Shown one piece after another: positions 54,390 through 63,364 of a stretch of DNA of 64,000 nt. Location of the stretch: contig NZ_BOPZ01000015.1 of NCBI RefSeq assembly GCF_018332455.1, forward strand, positions 25,762-89,761, read 5' to 3'. Within the stretch, counting starts at the first letter, position 1. Each line of letters begins with the position of its first letter. The DNA is from Clostridium polyendosporum. GTDB taxonomy: Bacteria; Bacillota; Clostridia; Clostridiales; Clostridiaceae. A program made the position numbers and the translations under genes. Under the pieces are notes generated by a model. That model searched no databases. It saw only the letters and a program-made list of their open reading frames with translations, and was not told where the DNA came from.

Positions 54390-55024
54390 TGATATTTGGG
54401 TATATGAGAATAAGTACAACTAAAGATACACAAACAACACAAAGACAAAGACTAGCACTAGAGAATTATGCAAAAGAGAATAATTTCAAATTTAATGAAA
54501 TAAAAGAGGAGCGAGTAAGTGATACGGTAAAGGCAGAAAATAGAGAAGTATATAAGGATTTGAAAAATAAAACTTTAAGAGTAAATGATATATTAATTAT
54601 TACTGATTTAGATAGATTAGGGAGAAATGCAGATGATGTAATAGCAGAACTTAAAGATTTGAAGAGCAAAGGGATTAAAGTTGTAAGTTTAGATATACCA
54701 TATATGAATGAATGGGAAAAGGTTACAGACGCAACTAAATATAAAAATAATGATAGTATGTATGATATGATAATTGATTTAGTAATAACTCTTAAAAGTT
54801 ATATGGCACAACAGGAAAGGGAAAAAACTGTTCAACGTATAAATCAAGGATTAGCAGTTGCGAGAGCAAAAGGAAAAAGATTAGGAAGACCATCAGTAAA
54901 GCTATCAAAAGACTTTATTAAAGAATATGCAAAATTTAAAAGTGGAGCATACGGAAATATATCAGCAACTCAATTTTCAAAGATGTTAGGTATTGGAAGA
55001 AGTACATTATATAAACATATGTAG
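54389..55024 (+). CDS. Serine recombinase (resolvase/invertase family)
   Basis: 211 residues: resolvase catalytic domain (1-145) with Ser9 (YMRIST), the DLDRLGRNADDV segment and the long E-helix region, then a C-terminal helix-turn-helix (about 178-211, SATQFSKMLGIGRSTLYKHM). This size fits invertases and small resolvases, not large integrases. It could rearrange DNA in the accessory region to its right. Followed by a terminator. Confidence 0.9.
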   Translation: MIFGYMRISTTKDTQTTQRQRLALENYAKENNFKFNEIKEERVSDTVKAENREVYKDLKNKTLRVNDILIITDLDRLGRNADDVIAELKDLKSKGIKVVSLDIPYMNEWEKVTDATKYKNNDSMYDMIIDLVITLKSYMAQQEREKTVQRINQGLAVARAKGKRLGRPSVKLSKDFIKEYAKFKSGAYGNISATQFSKMLGIGRSTLYKHM

Positions 55025-55025
55025 G

Positions 55026-55052
55026 GAAGGTAAATAACATACCTTCTTTTTA
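55026..55052 (+). terminator. Intrinsic terminator after the recombinase
   Basis: GAAGGTA (55026-55032) pairs with TACCTTC (55040-55046), then TTTTT. Confidence 0.75.
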
Positions 55053-55185
55053 TTATAGGAAATAGTATTATTTATATAAAGGAGGATTGGTAATTTGTAT
55101 AAAATGGATAAAAAGGTGAAATATAAATACTAAGAACTTAAATAGCATTTGCTTGTATAATACATTTTAAAAAGGTGGTATTACA

Positions 55186-55395
55186 ATGGAAAATAATAAT
55201 TCTGAAAAACATTTTGAAAATATTTTAGAGCGTTTAAATAATATATTAAACATACCAATGATGAAATTTAAAAATGCAATGATAAAAAAAGAAGAGAGCA
55301 TTAAACTTAGGGAAAGTAATATAGAAAAACTTACGTTAGAAAATGAAGAATTGAAAAGAAGAATGTCAGAATTAAAGAGGTTACATAAAAAATAA
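55186..55395 (+). CDS. Small coiled-coil protein
   Basis: 69 residues, almost entirely helical and charged, with heptad-like repeats from about 25 to 69 (ESNIEKLTLENEELKRRMSE). ATG behind AAAAGGTGGTATTACA, a good ribosome binding site. The next gene product also ends in a coiled coil, so the two may interact. Function unknown. Confidence 0.6.
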   Translation: MENNNSEKHFENILERLNNILNIPMMKFKNAMIKKEESIKLRESNIEKLTLENEELKRRMSELKRLHKK

Positions 55396-55487
55396 TAAAA
55401 AATATTTTAAGTGAAAAATTCTATTTAAGAATATACAATTCAATAGATTCATAATATTTACTAGGAGCATCCTGGGAGGTTAATATT

Positions 55488-56069
55488 GTGGATTGGGTTA
55501 AAGCTATTATTTCTTTGTTCAGTGATAAAGGATATAAGAATATAGGATTAATTTTGGAAATAATTCTATTATGTATACTGTTTATAAGTCCCAGCTTTAC
55601 CTTCATATTTTTGTATAATAATGAATTATTTAGCAGTATAAAGTTAGGTTGGTCTATTTTATTAATTTTAGTCTTTAGTAGTCTTTTATTTATGTTTCTA
55701 TTTGTTATCAGATTAATAGGAAATATTAATCTATCTGCAGAAGATAACATTAGTAGTAGGGAAACCATAATAACTAATGTTATAATAACGATAGTAATGA
55801 TGGCAATAATTGCAGTTTTACTATTTTTAGTTTATTCAGTAAAGTTAATATGCAGTGGGGATGAAAGTACACGATTTAGTATAATAAGTCTATTTGTAGT
55901 TATTATTTTAGTGGTGCTTAAAGATACTATAAAATTGATTCAGAATATAGTAGTATTATTAGGATTAAGCAAAAAAGAAAATAATCTTAAGAAAGAAGAA
56001 AAAGTCTTACAAGATGAAAATAATAAACTTAAAGATAAACTGAGAAAATTAAAGGAAAGTAAGGATTAA
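55488..56069 (+). CDS. Four-helix membrane protein with C-terminal coiled coil
   Basis: 193 residues with four predicted membrane segments (about 19-42, 52-76, 93-117, 129-147) and a charged C-terminal coiled coil (155-193, EEKVLQDENNKLKDKLRKLK). GTG start behind TGGGAGGTTAATATT. No family recognised. The coiled coil could bind the product of the gene just upstream; a membrane sensor or effector is possible. Confidence 0.68.
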   Translation: MDWVKAIISLFSDKGYKNIGLILEIILLCILFISPSFTFIFLYNNELFSSIKLGWSILLILVFSSLLFMFLFVIRLIGNINLSAEDNISSRETIITNVIITIVMMAIIAVLLFLVYSVKLICSGDESTRFSIISLFVVIILVVLKDTIKLIQNIVVLLGLSKKENNLKKEEKVLQDENNKLKDKLRKLKESKD

Positions 56070-56101
56070 GAATAAGGAAATAGAATAGCTAGTAAAATGA
56101 G

Positions 56102-56133
56102 AAGAAGAGGTAAAATACACCTCTTCTTTTTGC
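56102..56133 (+). terminator. Intrinsic terminator after the membrane protein gene
   Basis: AAGAAGAGGT pairs with ACCTCTTCTT, seven-base loop, then TTT. Confidence 0.8.
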
Positions 56134-56205
56134 ATGTAAGGGGGTATATTAAAAACTAAGAGCATGTTTTCTTATTTAGGAATGGAGGGAGTACGTCTAC
56201 TCCTA
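56134..56205 (+). repeat. Intergenic cassette block, copy 1
   Basis: Contains AGGGGGTATATTAAAAAC (56140-56157) and GAGTACGTCTACTCC, elements shared with 60.55 and 61.45 kb. It directly follows a terminator. Confidence 0.55.
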
Positions 56206-56252
56206 TTATTCTACTCAAACTATAAAAAAGTGAATTGTATAACTGTAATAAG

Positions 56253-57248
56253 TTACTGACATTTGGGACACCATTCCCCCTTAATAAGTTGTTCTACAGT
56301 TAAATTAAAACGATGAGAAGGTTTGTTGCCACAAGATATAGTAATACCAGTTGGTTTATAAACTGTATGATTTCCAGAGCATCTTCCACCTTTAGATTTA
56401 ATTATTTCTAATATAGGGTTGAAACAAGTAGGACACCATTCTCCACTGATAAACTGGGTCTTATTCAGTTGGAATGGAGGATGATTTTGATTACAAACAA
56501 AAATCGCTTGATGACTAACTTTAGTTGTTCTGCTTTTATGGTGAAAGTATTCCTCTTCTATAATTTCACATTTTCCTCCTCTTTCCTTGGCTTTAAATAT
56601 TATCATATATTGTTGAAGTGCTGGGGTTAACTTACGAGGGTTAATATTTTTACATTCATTACACCACGTATAAGTTCTTTCAACACTACTAATTCTTGAT
56701 GAAAATCTATGACATAATTCACATTAGATTGTAGCACAGTGATGATTATCTTTGTCACTAATTACATCTATAATTTTGCCGCCATTATTTTTAACTATAT
56801 CCTCAAATTTGTATAATGATGGATATTCATGTGCATAATAAACATCTAGAGAAACATTATAATTCATTAACTCTTTATTTATACCCAATGCTTCTAGCTT
56901 TTTTAATATATTTTGAATTAGGTCATTGTCTGATGTAGCATCATGTGTAAATATTGAGACAAGTTTAATCTTTTTTTTATCGCATAACTTGATTTTAAAA
57001 TTATCTTTTGCTTTTTGTTTTAAAAAATCTTTATAACTATGATGAAAGCGTGGAGTGTATTCATTATGCTGTCCTCCTTGATACTCAAAGGCAATCCTTA
57101 AACTATCGCTAATTCCATCAAGTTCAAGGTCTTGCCCCTCAGCATAATATCCTAAATCATGCCTACTTGCATTAAACTCAGTATTAAGAATATTTTCAAG
57201 AATATATTGACACTTTTTTTGAGTTGAAAAAAATTTAGGCTTATACAT
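56253..57248 (-). pseudogene. Vsr-like nuclease with zinc-ribbon repeats, interrupted by an in-frame TAA
   Basis: One continuous frame of 331 codons broken only at codon 175 by TAA. The first part (1-174) has a nuclease-like core with LELDGI and IAFEYQGGQH, as in Vsr/PD-(D/E)XK-like domains. The stop lies within the first zinc knuckle (HHCATI, stop, CELC). The second part has further treble-clef repeats: WCNEC, GEWCPTC, HRFNL and GEWCPKC. ATG behind GGAGGTAACTT. Two separate proteins are possible, but the second half has only a weak internal ATG at 56606 and no clear ribosome binding site. Phage-related homing or defence nucleases have this build. Confidence 0.7.
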
Positions 57249-57422
57249 AAGTTACCTCCTCTAAATACTTATATAATAAACAGTATTTGTTGTTTTTTGG
57301 AAAATATGAATTCTCGTTCACTATCTTGAATAATATTATTTTACATTTCAGTTTGAAATTTGTTATATCAGTATAGTAAATAAAGTTGTATATGTTGCGG
57401 CAGGCGTGTAAAATAAATTAAT

Positions 57423-57545
57423 TTGGGTTATTACAGTGTATTTCGTAAATTATTATTATTTCAGTTAGATGCTAAAATTATCAATATATCAATATCAACG
57501 GCAACATTAAAAAGATATATAGAAATAGAACAAATAAGAAACTAG
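57423..57545 (+). pseudogene. Possible gene 3-prime remnant ending in a terminator
   Basis: A 40-codon frame ending ISISTATLKRYIEIEQIRN, which resembles the C-terminal helix-turn-helix of recombinases or regulators. No ribosome binding site or good start. Its stop codon lies in the left arm of a hairpin terminator, as for a true gene end. Confidence 0.3.
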
Positions 57546-57567
57546 GCAAATAAGTCTAGTTTTTTCT
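57539..57567 (+). terminator. Intrinsic terminator without an intact upstream gene
   Basis: AAACTAG pairs with CTAGTTT, followed by TTTTC; probably the relic of a lost gene. Confidence 0.6.
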
Positions 57568-57595
57568 TTGCTCTGATGTAAGATAACAATTTGAT

Positions 57596-57680
57596 AAAAG
57601 AGGAATTTCAATAATATGATGTAGCAAGCTTCTCCTAGAGCATATTCTAATTAATGTATATCCTTCATGTGGTTAGTTGG
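57596..57680 (+). repeat. Intergenic cassette block, copy 2
   Basis: AGGAATTTCAATAATATGAT and AGCAAGCTTCTCCTAG match 60645-60684 and 61551-61584 respectively; ATTCTAATTAATGT matches ATTCTAATTGATGT at 60684. It follows a terminator and precedes the DUF2806 gene. Confidence 0.55.
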
Positions 57681-57892
57681 TTAATTCTATACTATAATTT
57701 ATTAAGAACCAATATAAAAATAAAACAAACTGATTTAATATAGTATAATTTCCCTATATTACCTATTTGTTTTAACCGCTATTTACCAAATTATCTCTAT
57801 ATAATATAATTAGTAGATAAATTTATTATTTGCTTTTTAAATAAAATTTTATATGTAGATTATCATGAAAAATTGGGAGGGGAGAGGTTTAT

Positions 57893-58867
57893 ATGGATAT
57901 TAAAGATTTAGCAGGTATAGGGGAACCTTTAAAAAAATTAATAGAAGTTGTATCATTAGGCTTTGGTAAAATTTACGAGCCACATGCAATTAAGAAAAAT
58001 GCTGAAGCTAAAGCAATTGAAATTAAAACCATAGCTGAAGCATTAAGTATAGGTAATCTTAGTTTAGAAAAAATATCTTACGAAGATGGTAAGTTAGTTA
58101 TGAATACAGTTAATAATAACAATGAAAATTCTAACATAACTGAAAGAACAATCGATAGATTAATTTCTCAACAAGAAAAAAGACAAGCTAATATCGAGAA
58201 TATAATCAATAATGCTGCAAATGAATTAAAAGAAGCTGAATTTGTTTCGAGTGAGAAAATTGATGAAGATTGGATTTCAAGATTTTTTTCGATTTCAGAA
58301 GATATTACATCAGAAGAAATGCAGCTTATTTGGGGTAAGATACTTGCAGGTGAAGTAAAGAAGCCTAATTCTTATTCATTAAGAACATTAGAACTAATAA
58401 GAAATTTATCAAAGAAAGAAGCTGAATTAATCGCTAAAATTGCAGATGCTGCACTTAGTAATAGTAACAATACAAAATATTATGTTGTTGATGATAGAGA
58501 GTTTTTAAAGAATGAATTTGATATTAACTTTATGGATATAGTTTTATTAGAGGAAATAGGTATTATAAAGAAGGGTATATCATTAACAATTAATACATCA
58601 ACAAATCCTATTAAAGATTACTTTGCTAATGGCGATTTATGTTTATTTTATGATATACAAGCTAATGTACCACAAAAATCAGTTAATATTTTTTTACTTA
58701 CTACAGCTGGTAAAGAAATTCTGTCGATTTTAGAAATTAATCCTAACATAAATGTAATAAAAAATTTTGCTTCTAAAATAAAATCTAATGGAATAAGTGT
58801 TTTTTATGGAAAAGTAATCGAAAAAATGGGTACTCAAATTAGATGGGAAAGATATGGTGAGTTATAA
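57893..58867 (+). CDS. DUF2806-domain protein
   Basis: 324 residues. An N-terminal helix with EPLKKLIEVVSLGFGKIYEP and AEAKAIEIKTIAEAL, then the conserved segment SEEMQLIWGKILAGEVKKPNSYSLRTLELIRNLSKKEAELI (about 143-185), point to DUF2806. This family is common in mobile or accessory regions; a defence role is suspected but unproven. ATG behind GGGAGGGGAGAGGTTTAT, a very strong ribosome binding site. No obvious enzyme motif or membrane segment. Confidence 0.75.
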   Translation: MDIKDLAGIGEPLKKLIEVVSLGFGKIYEPHAIKKNAEAKAIEIKTIAEALSIGNLSLEKISYEDGKLVMNTVNNNNENSNITERTIDRLISQQEKRQANIENIINNAANELKEAEFVSSEKIDEDWISRFFSISEDITSEEMQLIWGKILAGEVKKPNSYSLRTLELIRNLSKKEAELIAKIADAALSNSNNTKYYVVDDREFLKNEFDINFMDIVLLEEIGIIKKGISLTINTSTNPIKDYFANGDLCLFYDIQANVPQKSVNIFLLTTAGKEILSILEINPNINVIKNFASKIKSNGISVFYGKVIEKMGTQIRWERYGEL

Positions 58868-59116
58868 TTATATTATAGAATTTTACTACTTAATACTTAC
58901 CTAGCATTCTTTTATATTAGGTGAATTAACTAAAGTCTGCATTGTTTATAGAATAGACTTTTATGTATAAGTTTTATATTTATAGAGTTGTAGTAGTAAA
59001 TGTATAATTAGTATTAATATTTGAGTTTCCTGTGATGTTATAGAGTTTTGTTTATAATATAGTTATCTAATAATCGTTAGTAATCTCAGATGAAAGATTT
59101 TAAGAGGAAAAAGAGC

Positions 59117-59905
59117 ATGAGAAATAAACAAAGTTTAATTGCTGCTACATATATTTTTATTTTAGTAGTTGTAGTAGTAGTTATTTTAATTATTCCATTT
59201 TTCGTAAAGTTTATAATTGAAATAACTACTTTAATTCTACCAAAGCCTATTGGAGAGTTTAACTCATGGGTCGGTTATTATGGAAATATATTTGGGAGTA
59301 CAATTGGTGGTGCAATTAGTGCTTTTGTTGCCTACGGAGTAATGAAATATCAAATCAAAATGAATAATGAAGAAGGAGAAAATAATAGAAAAGAAATAAT
59401 CAAACAAGCTATATTTTCTGAATCTATTAGCAAAATAAAAAAAATTACTATGGAACAAGATATTGTGATAGATGAATACTTGGATTTTATTAAGCAATAC
59501 TACTTGTCTCAACTTGAACTCTCAGAAGAAAGACATGATTTTATTAAAACTAATCTAGCAAATTTAGAAAGAAAATTTGAACAGTTGCATATTCAATTTG
59601 TGGTTGAGTTACAAATTACGGATTGTTTAACAGATATTTTTCAAAAACAAGCCAAGGAAATCATAGACACATATGCGAAATGTAATGATAAAGTAAATGA
59701 ATTAATTAAGATATGTGAGAATTTAAGAGTAAGGTTGTATAATAAGAAAGAATTAATCTCTATTGATGCAAAAAATCTGTTGCTTGATAAGGAAAATTAT
59801 AGAAAGTTACAGGATATCCTAGAGATTTCTTATAAATATAAGTATGCGTATACCACTTTTTATTCAAAACTATATTCTTTTTATATAAAGAAATATCTTA
59901 TTTAG
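59117..59905 (+). CDS. Membrane protein with long cytoplasmic coiled coil
   Basis: 262 residues: two N-terminal membrane segments (about 7-36 and 58-80, the second GSTIGGAISAFVAYGVMKY) followed by a 180-residue helical, coiled-coil-like region. Start chosen at the second ATG because AGAGGAAAA precedes it; an in-frame ATG at 59090 has no such site. No family assigned. A two-helix anchor with a coiled-coil body is seen in some phage-defence effectors, but nothing specific supports this here. Confidence 0.65.
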   Translation: MRNKQSLIAATYIFILVVVVVVILIIPFFVKFIIEITTLILPKPIGEFNSWVGYYGNIFGSTIGGAISAFVAYGVMKYQIKMNNEEGENNRKEIIKQAIFSESISKIKKITMEQDIVIDEYLDFIKQYYLSQLELSEERHDFIKTNLANLERKFEQLHIQFVVELQITDCLTDIFQKQAKEIIDTYAKCNDKVNELIKICENLRVRLYNKKELISIDAKNLLLDKENYRKLQDILEISYKYKYAYTTFYSKLYSFYIKKYLI

Positions 59906-60003
59906 AAGCAAATCTAAGTATAATATAAATGAAAAAAATCTATTTTTTATGTAGAGATATTGTGAAAAGGTAAAGTTATAATATTAAAGTTTTGTAAAGA
60001 TTT

Positions 60004-60027
60004 AAGCAGGAGCAATCCTGCTTTTAT
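60004..60027 (+). terminator. Intrinsic terminator with GCAA loop
   Basis: AAGCAGGA pairs with TCCTGCTT around a four-base loop, then TTATTT. Confidence 0.8.
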
Positions 60028-60179
60028 TTCTGTGAAATATTAGATTACAGAGAGAAAGCAGTAGATAAACTTATATTTTCATATATGACGTTATAGGAAA
60101 ATCTGGGCTATAGCAAATTTTATAAAAGATAAGCCAAGTAATATAATGTAAATATAGAATATTGAAAGGTGGTTTTAAA

Positions 60180-60461
60180 ATGAGTGAAAGTGTTGTTTAT
60201 GGAAAAGTTTATGATGAAATCAAGGTTCAATCAATGCATAGTTCAACAACTAAATATGTTGTAAGATGTGGAGATGTGAGTTGGGGGCGGGATGGAAATT
60301 ATAAACCTGTTATATATGTACTTATGGAATATAAGGAACATTTAGAAACTTATACAAATCCACCACATTATATGATTGAACCAGATGTAACTGGGATTAG
60401 TGATATAACAAAGGTTATCAATGCAATTGAGAAACTCAAAAAGAAATTTAATATAAAATAA
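60180..60461 (+). CDS. Small protein of unknown function
   Basis: 93 residues, mixed alpha/beta, with VVYGKVYDEIKVQSMHSSTT and a C-terminal helix (VINAIEKLKKKFNIK). The ATG lies behind AAAGGTGG; an in-frame upstream start is less likely. Family not recognised. It is flanked on both sides by terminators and followed by a cassette-type intergenic block. Confidence 0.62.
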   Translation: MSESVVYGKVYDEIKVQSMHSSTTKYVVRCGDVSWGRDGNYKPVIYVLMEYKEHLETYTNPPHYMIEPDVTGISDITKVINAIEKLKKKFNIK

Positions 60462-60499
60462 GGTTACAAGATATTCTGTAAGATTAAAAATATTAATTT

Positions 60500-60526
60500 A
60501 AAGAGCCAATAATAAGGCTCTTTTTG
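60500..60526 (+). terminator. Intrinsic terminator after the 93-residue gene
   Basis: AAAGAGCC pairs with GGCTCTTT, then TTG. Nearly the same hairpin follows the ion channel gene. Confidence 0.8.
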
Positions 60527-60539
60527 TTTTGGGTTAAGT

Positions 60540-60725
60540 TAAAAGGAATAGGGGGATATATTAAAAACTTAGAAGAGGTTCACTTTTTTATGGAGTGGTA
60601 GAGTACATCTGGTTGGAGATAAGGTGAGTATTTAATAAAGGAGGAATTTCAATAAGATGATAGTATAAACTTCTTTCATAATCAATTCTAATTGATGTCC
60701 CTGTGGTAATAAATGTATAATGTAC
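60540..60725 (+). repeat. Intergenic cassette block, copy 3
   Basis: Contains, in order, AGGGGGATATATTAAAAAC, GAGTACATCTGGTTGGAG, AGGAATTTCAATAAGATGAT, ATTCTAATTGATGT and AATAAATGTATAAT. These elements recur around 56.1, 57.6 and 61.4-61.8 kb. Confidence 0.6.
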
Positions 60726-60857
60726 ATATAGTATGTTTATTTAAAATATCAGTTTTATATTGAAATACTTATACGGCAAAATACATAATAAAAACTAATA
60801 AGTTATAACTTCAGCACTAATGCAGAAAATATATGAAGATATGGGGTGGGGATACTT

Positions 60858-61415
60858 ATGAAAAATATATTATTGATAGTTATTATAGTGATTTCTATTG
60901 TACACGCAGTTTTATTTTTTTACTTTAGAGAAAGAAAGAACCATTTATTAAGTTATTTTCAATATCATATTATTATGTTAATGATTTTGTTTGTTTCAAT
61001 TAAATATTTAATGGATAAAGTTCCGATATATTATACATTGTTTTTCTTAATTTTTACAATACTTAATATTGTCCGAACAGTTAAATGGCTAATTAATTCA
61101 AATAAGACTAATTTCTACTTTATATCATTGTACCTGGTTGAATCATTTTTTGTAATAGTAACTTCATATGCGAATTTATATGGTATTTTTAATAACTTAT
61201 TCAGTAAAGATGCTTTGACATTAGTAGATACCATGTATTATAGCATTACTACCATTACAACAACTGGCTATGGAGATATCTATCCTACTTGTAGCATTAC
61301 GAAATTTATCGCAGCTTCTGAAATGCTAATTGGATATTTTTATGGGGCAATAGTTATAGCCATTATAGTATCAAAATTCATTGAGATTGCAAATAATGAG
61401 AAGAAGAGCCAGTAA
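60858..61415 (+). CDS. Small potassium-channel-like membrane protein
   Basis: 185 residues. Four N-terminal hydrophobic segments (about 3-22, 31-51, 57-77 and 90-112) are followed by a re-entrant pore with TTITTTGYGDIYP, the K+ selectivity filter, and a last helix (about 155-178). There is no C-terminal regulatory domain. The ATG lies behind GGGGTGGGG. A Kv-like four-plus-pore build in an accessory region could act as an ion-leak effector, but a simple channel is equally likely. Confidence 0.82.
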   Translation: MKNILLIVIIVISIVHAVLFFYFRERKNHLLSYFQYHIIMLMILFVSIKYLMDKVPIYYTLFFLIFTILNIVRTVKWLINSNKTNFYFISLYLVESFFVIVTSYANLYGIFNNLFSKDALTLVDTMYYSITTITTTGYGDIYPTCSITKFIAASEMLIGYFYGAIVIAIIVSKFIEIANNEKKSQ

Positions 61416-61430
61416 TTTAAGGCTCTTTTT
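61404..61430 (+). terminator. Intrinsic terminator overlapping the channel gene end
   Basis: AAGAGCC (61404-61410) pairs with GGCTCTT (61421-61427), then TTT; the left arm is coding. Confidence 0.8.
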
Positions 61431-61439
61431 GTTTGGGCT

Positions 61440-61735
61440 AAATTAGAGGAGAGGGGGTATATTAAAAACCCATTTACCGTTTACATCGAGTAGGAGTATG
61501 TGTGTACATCCTCAACCAGTCTTTTAATCTTTTAAAAAGTAAAAAAGATAGGAATAAAACTATGAAAAAGCAAGCTTCACCTAGTTTTAGTTGGAAGAGG
61601 TGAAATTAAATCTATAAAGGGGTCTTTTTAGTAAAGCTGGTGAGTACATCTCTGGTTGGAGGTAAGTGTATGATTGGTTAAGGCATAGCACTATATTGAT
61701 AGTGATTGGAAATAAATGTATAATTAAGTGGTGAG
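61440..61735 (+). repeat. Intergenic cassette block, copy 4 (longest)
   Basis: Contains AGGGGGTATATTAAAAAC (61451-61468), GTGTACATCCTCAACC, AAGCAAGCTTCACCTAG (61568-61584), GAGTACATCTCTGGTTGGAG (61643-61662) and AATAAATGTATAAT (61710-61723). A 13-codon frame (MKKQASPSFSWKR) starts at 61562 but is not supported as a gene. Confidence 0.6.
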
Positions 61736-61879
61736 CTATTTGGTTTTTGTTTAGTAATAGTTCCTAGTATGGGTTATAACAATAGTGGTTCAGTGATACC
61801 AGTAATGAAATTTTATTGTCGGTTACATAAATAATTAAGGGAAAGTTTCAAAATAATCATTTTAAGAAGGTGTGGTTTT

Positions 61880-63151
61880 ATGAATCAAGATATGTTTAAT
61901 GATTTTGTTAAAACTGTCGAACCTTACGTTAAAGCGTATGGTGCGATAAATCTTTCAATGACTTTTGGGGGAAAATTTGTTAACATTACATCTAATTACG
62001 TAAAAGGTCTAATACAGAGACAATATTATGATATTGATGAAATATTTAATGAAATTGACAATGAAAATATTAAAGTCGGTAGTATAATTAAAACTTCTGG
62101 AATATTATTGCGGTATGGACAAGTGTTTAAACCATATACACATGTAAATGGCATGTTCAGTAACTGTGCTAAAGGCGAAGAGAAGGAGATTTATAGAGCA
62201 GGTAGAAGGGTTGTTCAATGTTCAATGGAAATGACCTCTAAAGTATTTCAACCCCCCGTACAGAAAATACCACCATGTAATGGCATAGCCTGTGCATTCA
62301 TTTATGATAGCAGATTTAAGGGGTTTATCCACGATTCAAACAGAAATCAAGATGAATTGAAAGAAAAACCATTAATTGTAGATAAATTTAGTAAACCAAT
62401 AATAGTTTTGTATGATATAACTAAACAAGAAAAGTTTATAAATAGAGAAGTTGATTTAAGGTGCAGAGTAATAAAAATTCCAAAAGAATTGATAAGCTCT
62501 TTAAATGGTATCTTTGATAATACAATAAGAGAAATTTGCTCGAATTTTTTTAGACCTTATAATGAAAATACTAATTTTATATGTCTTTCTTTATTAGATA
62601 GTGAGTGTGGAATTGAGGAAATTTCTAAGATTGAAAGCATAGAAACTATTAAAGCTCCATTATATGTAGAAGGTCATATTGAAGGATTAAGGAAGTTAAC
62701 TGCAAGCGAAGCACAGGAATTAATACAGAGTATATTACCTAATTTACCTCAAAAATTAGACCCTAACTTTCCACTAAAAGTTGGTACTTTTACAAATAAT
62801 ATTGGTATACCGTTCCTTTCAATAGACAATATTAATGTTGTTTATAGAGAACCAGAAATTGTGGGATTTTATTGTGATACCGAATTATTTAAACCAGAAA
62901 ACTATGAAAAAAATATTAAGCTTTTTTCAAATTTTGTAAATAACTTTGCAATAGATTATAAAAATATTACTAGAAAATTATTAGGGGAAAAGATGGGCTT
63001 GGAATTAAATTTTCTATTTGATTATGAAAAACAATATATTTTTGATAAGAGGGGTGTATTAAGTTCAACTTTTGCAAAAAATCTGTATGATATTGATGAA
63101 TCATCAAGGTATGTACAAGATTGGTTGAAGATAAATAGGTCAGAAGTTTAA
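61880..63151 (+). CDS. Orphan 423-residue protein
   Basis: 423 residues without membrane segments, recognised motifs or repeats. There are scattered cysteines (for example NGIACAFIY and YCDTELF), a central mixed alpha/beta region and an acidic-to-neutral composition. ATG behind AAGAAGGTGTGGTTTT. It ends the accessory run and has a typical codon pattern for the region. Function unknown; a defence or phage-related role is only suggested by position. Confidence 0.7.
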   Translation: MNQDMFNDFVKTVEPYVKAYGAINLSMTFGGKFVNITSNYVKGLIQRQYYDIDEIFNEIDNENIKVGSIIKTSGILLRYGQVFKPYTHVNGMFSNCAKGEEKEIYRAGRRVVQCSMEMTSKVFQPPVQKIPPCNGIACAFIYDSRFKGFIHDSNRNQDELKEKPLIVDKFSKPIIVLYDITKQEKFINREVDLRCRVIKIPKELISSLNGIFDNTIREICSNFFRPYNENTNFICLSLLDSECGIEEISKIESIETIKAPLYVEGHIEGLRKLTASEAQELIQSILPNLPQKLDPNFPLKVGTFTNNIGIPFLSIDNINVVYREPEIVGFYCDTELFKPENYEKNIKLFSNFVNNFAIDYKNITRKLLGEKMGLELNFLFDYEKQYIFDKRGVLSSTFAKNLYDIDESSRYVQDWLKINRSEV

Positions 63152-63364
63152 GTATTAGGCTGGGAGGAAAGTATCTATCATTTAACAAACGGTTAAAGTT
63201 GCTGTAACTGTATTTATATTTATTTTAAATATCAGTTTTATGCTGTGGAAATGATATCAATTCTCTATATGTTACGGAATTAATAAAAAGTGCTTGTACA
63301 CTACTAAAAAAGTAGAGTATAATAATTTATGCTTACAGAATTGCTACTTATGTAAGTTTTTGTG

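Noticed and set aside
61562..61603. 13-codon peptide MKKQASPSFSWKR in the intergenic block
   Set aside because: The matching block near 57.6 kb has no open frame there, so the shared bases are not kept as coding sequence.
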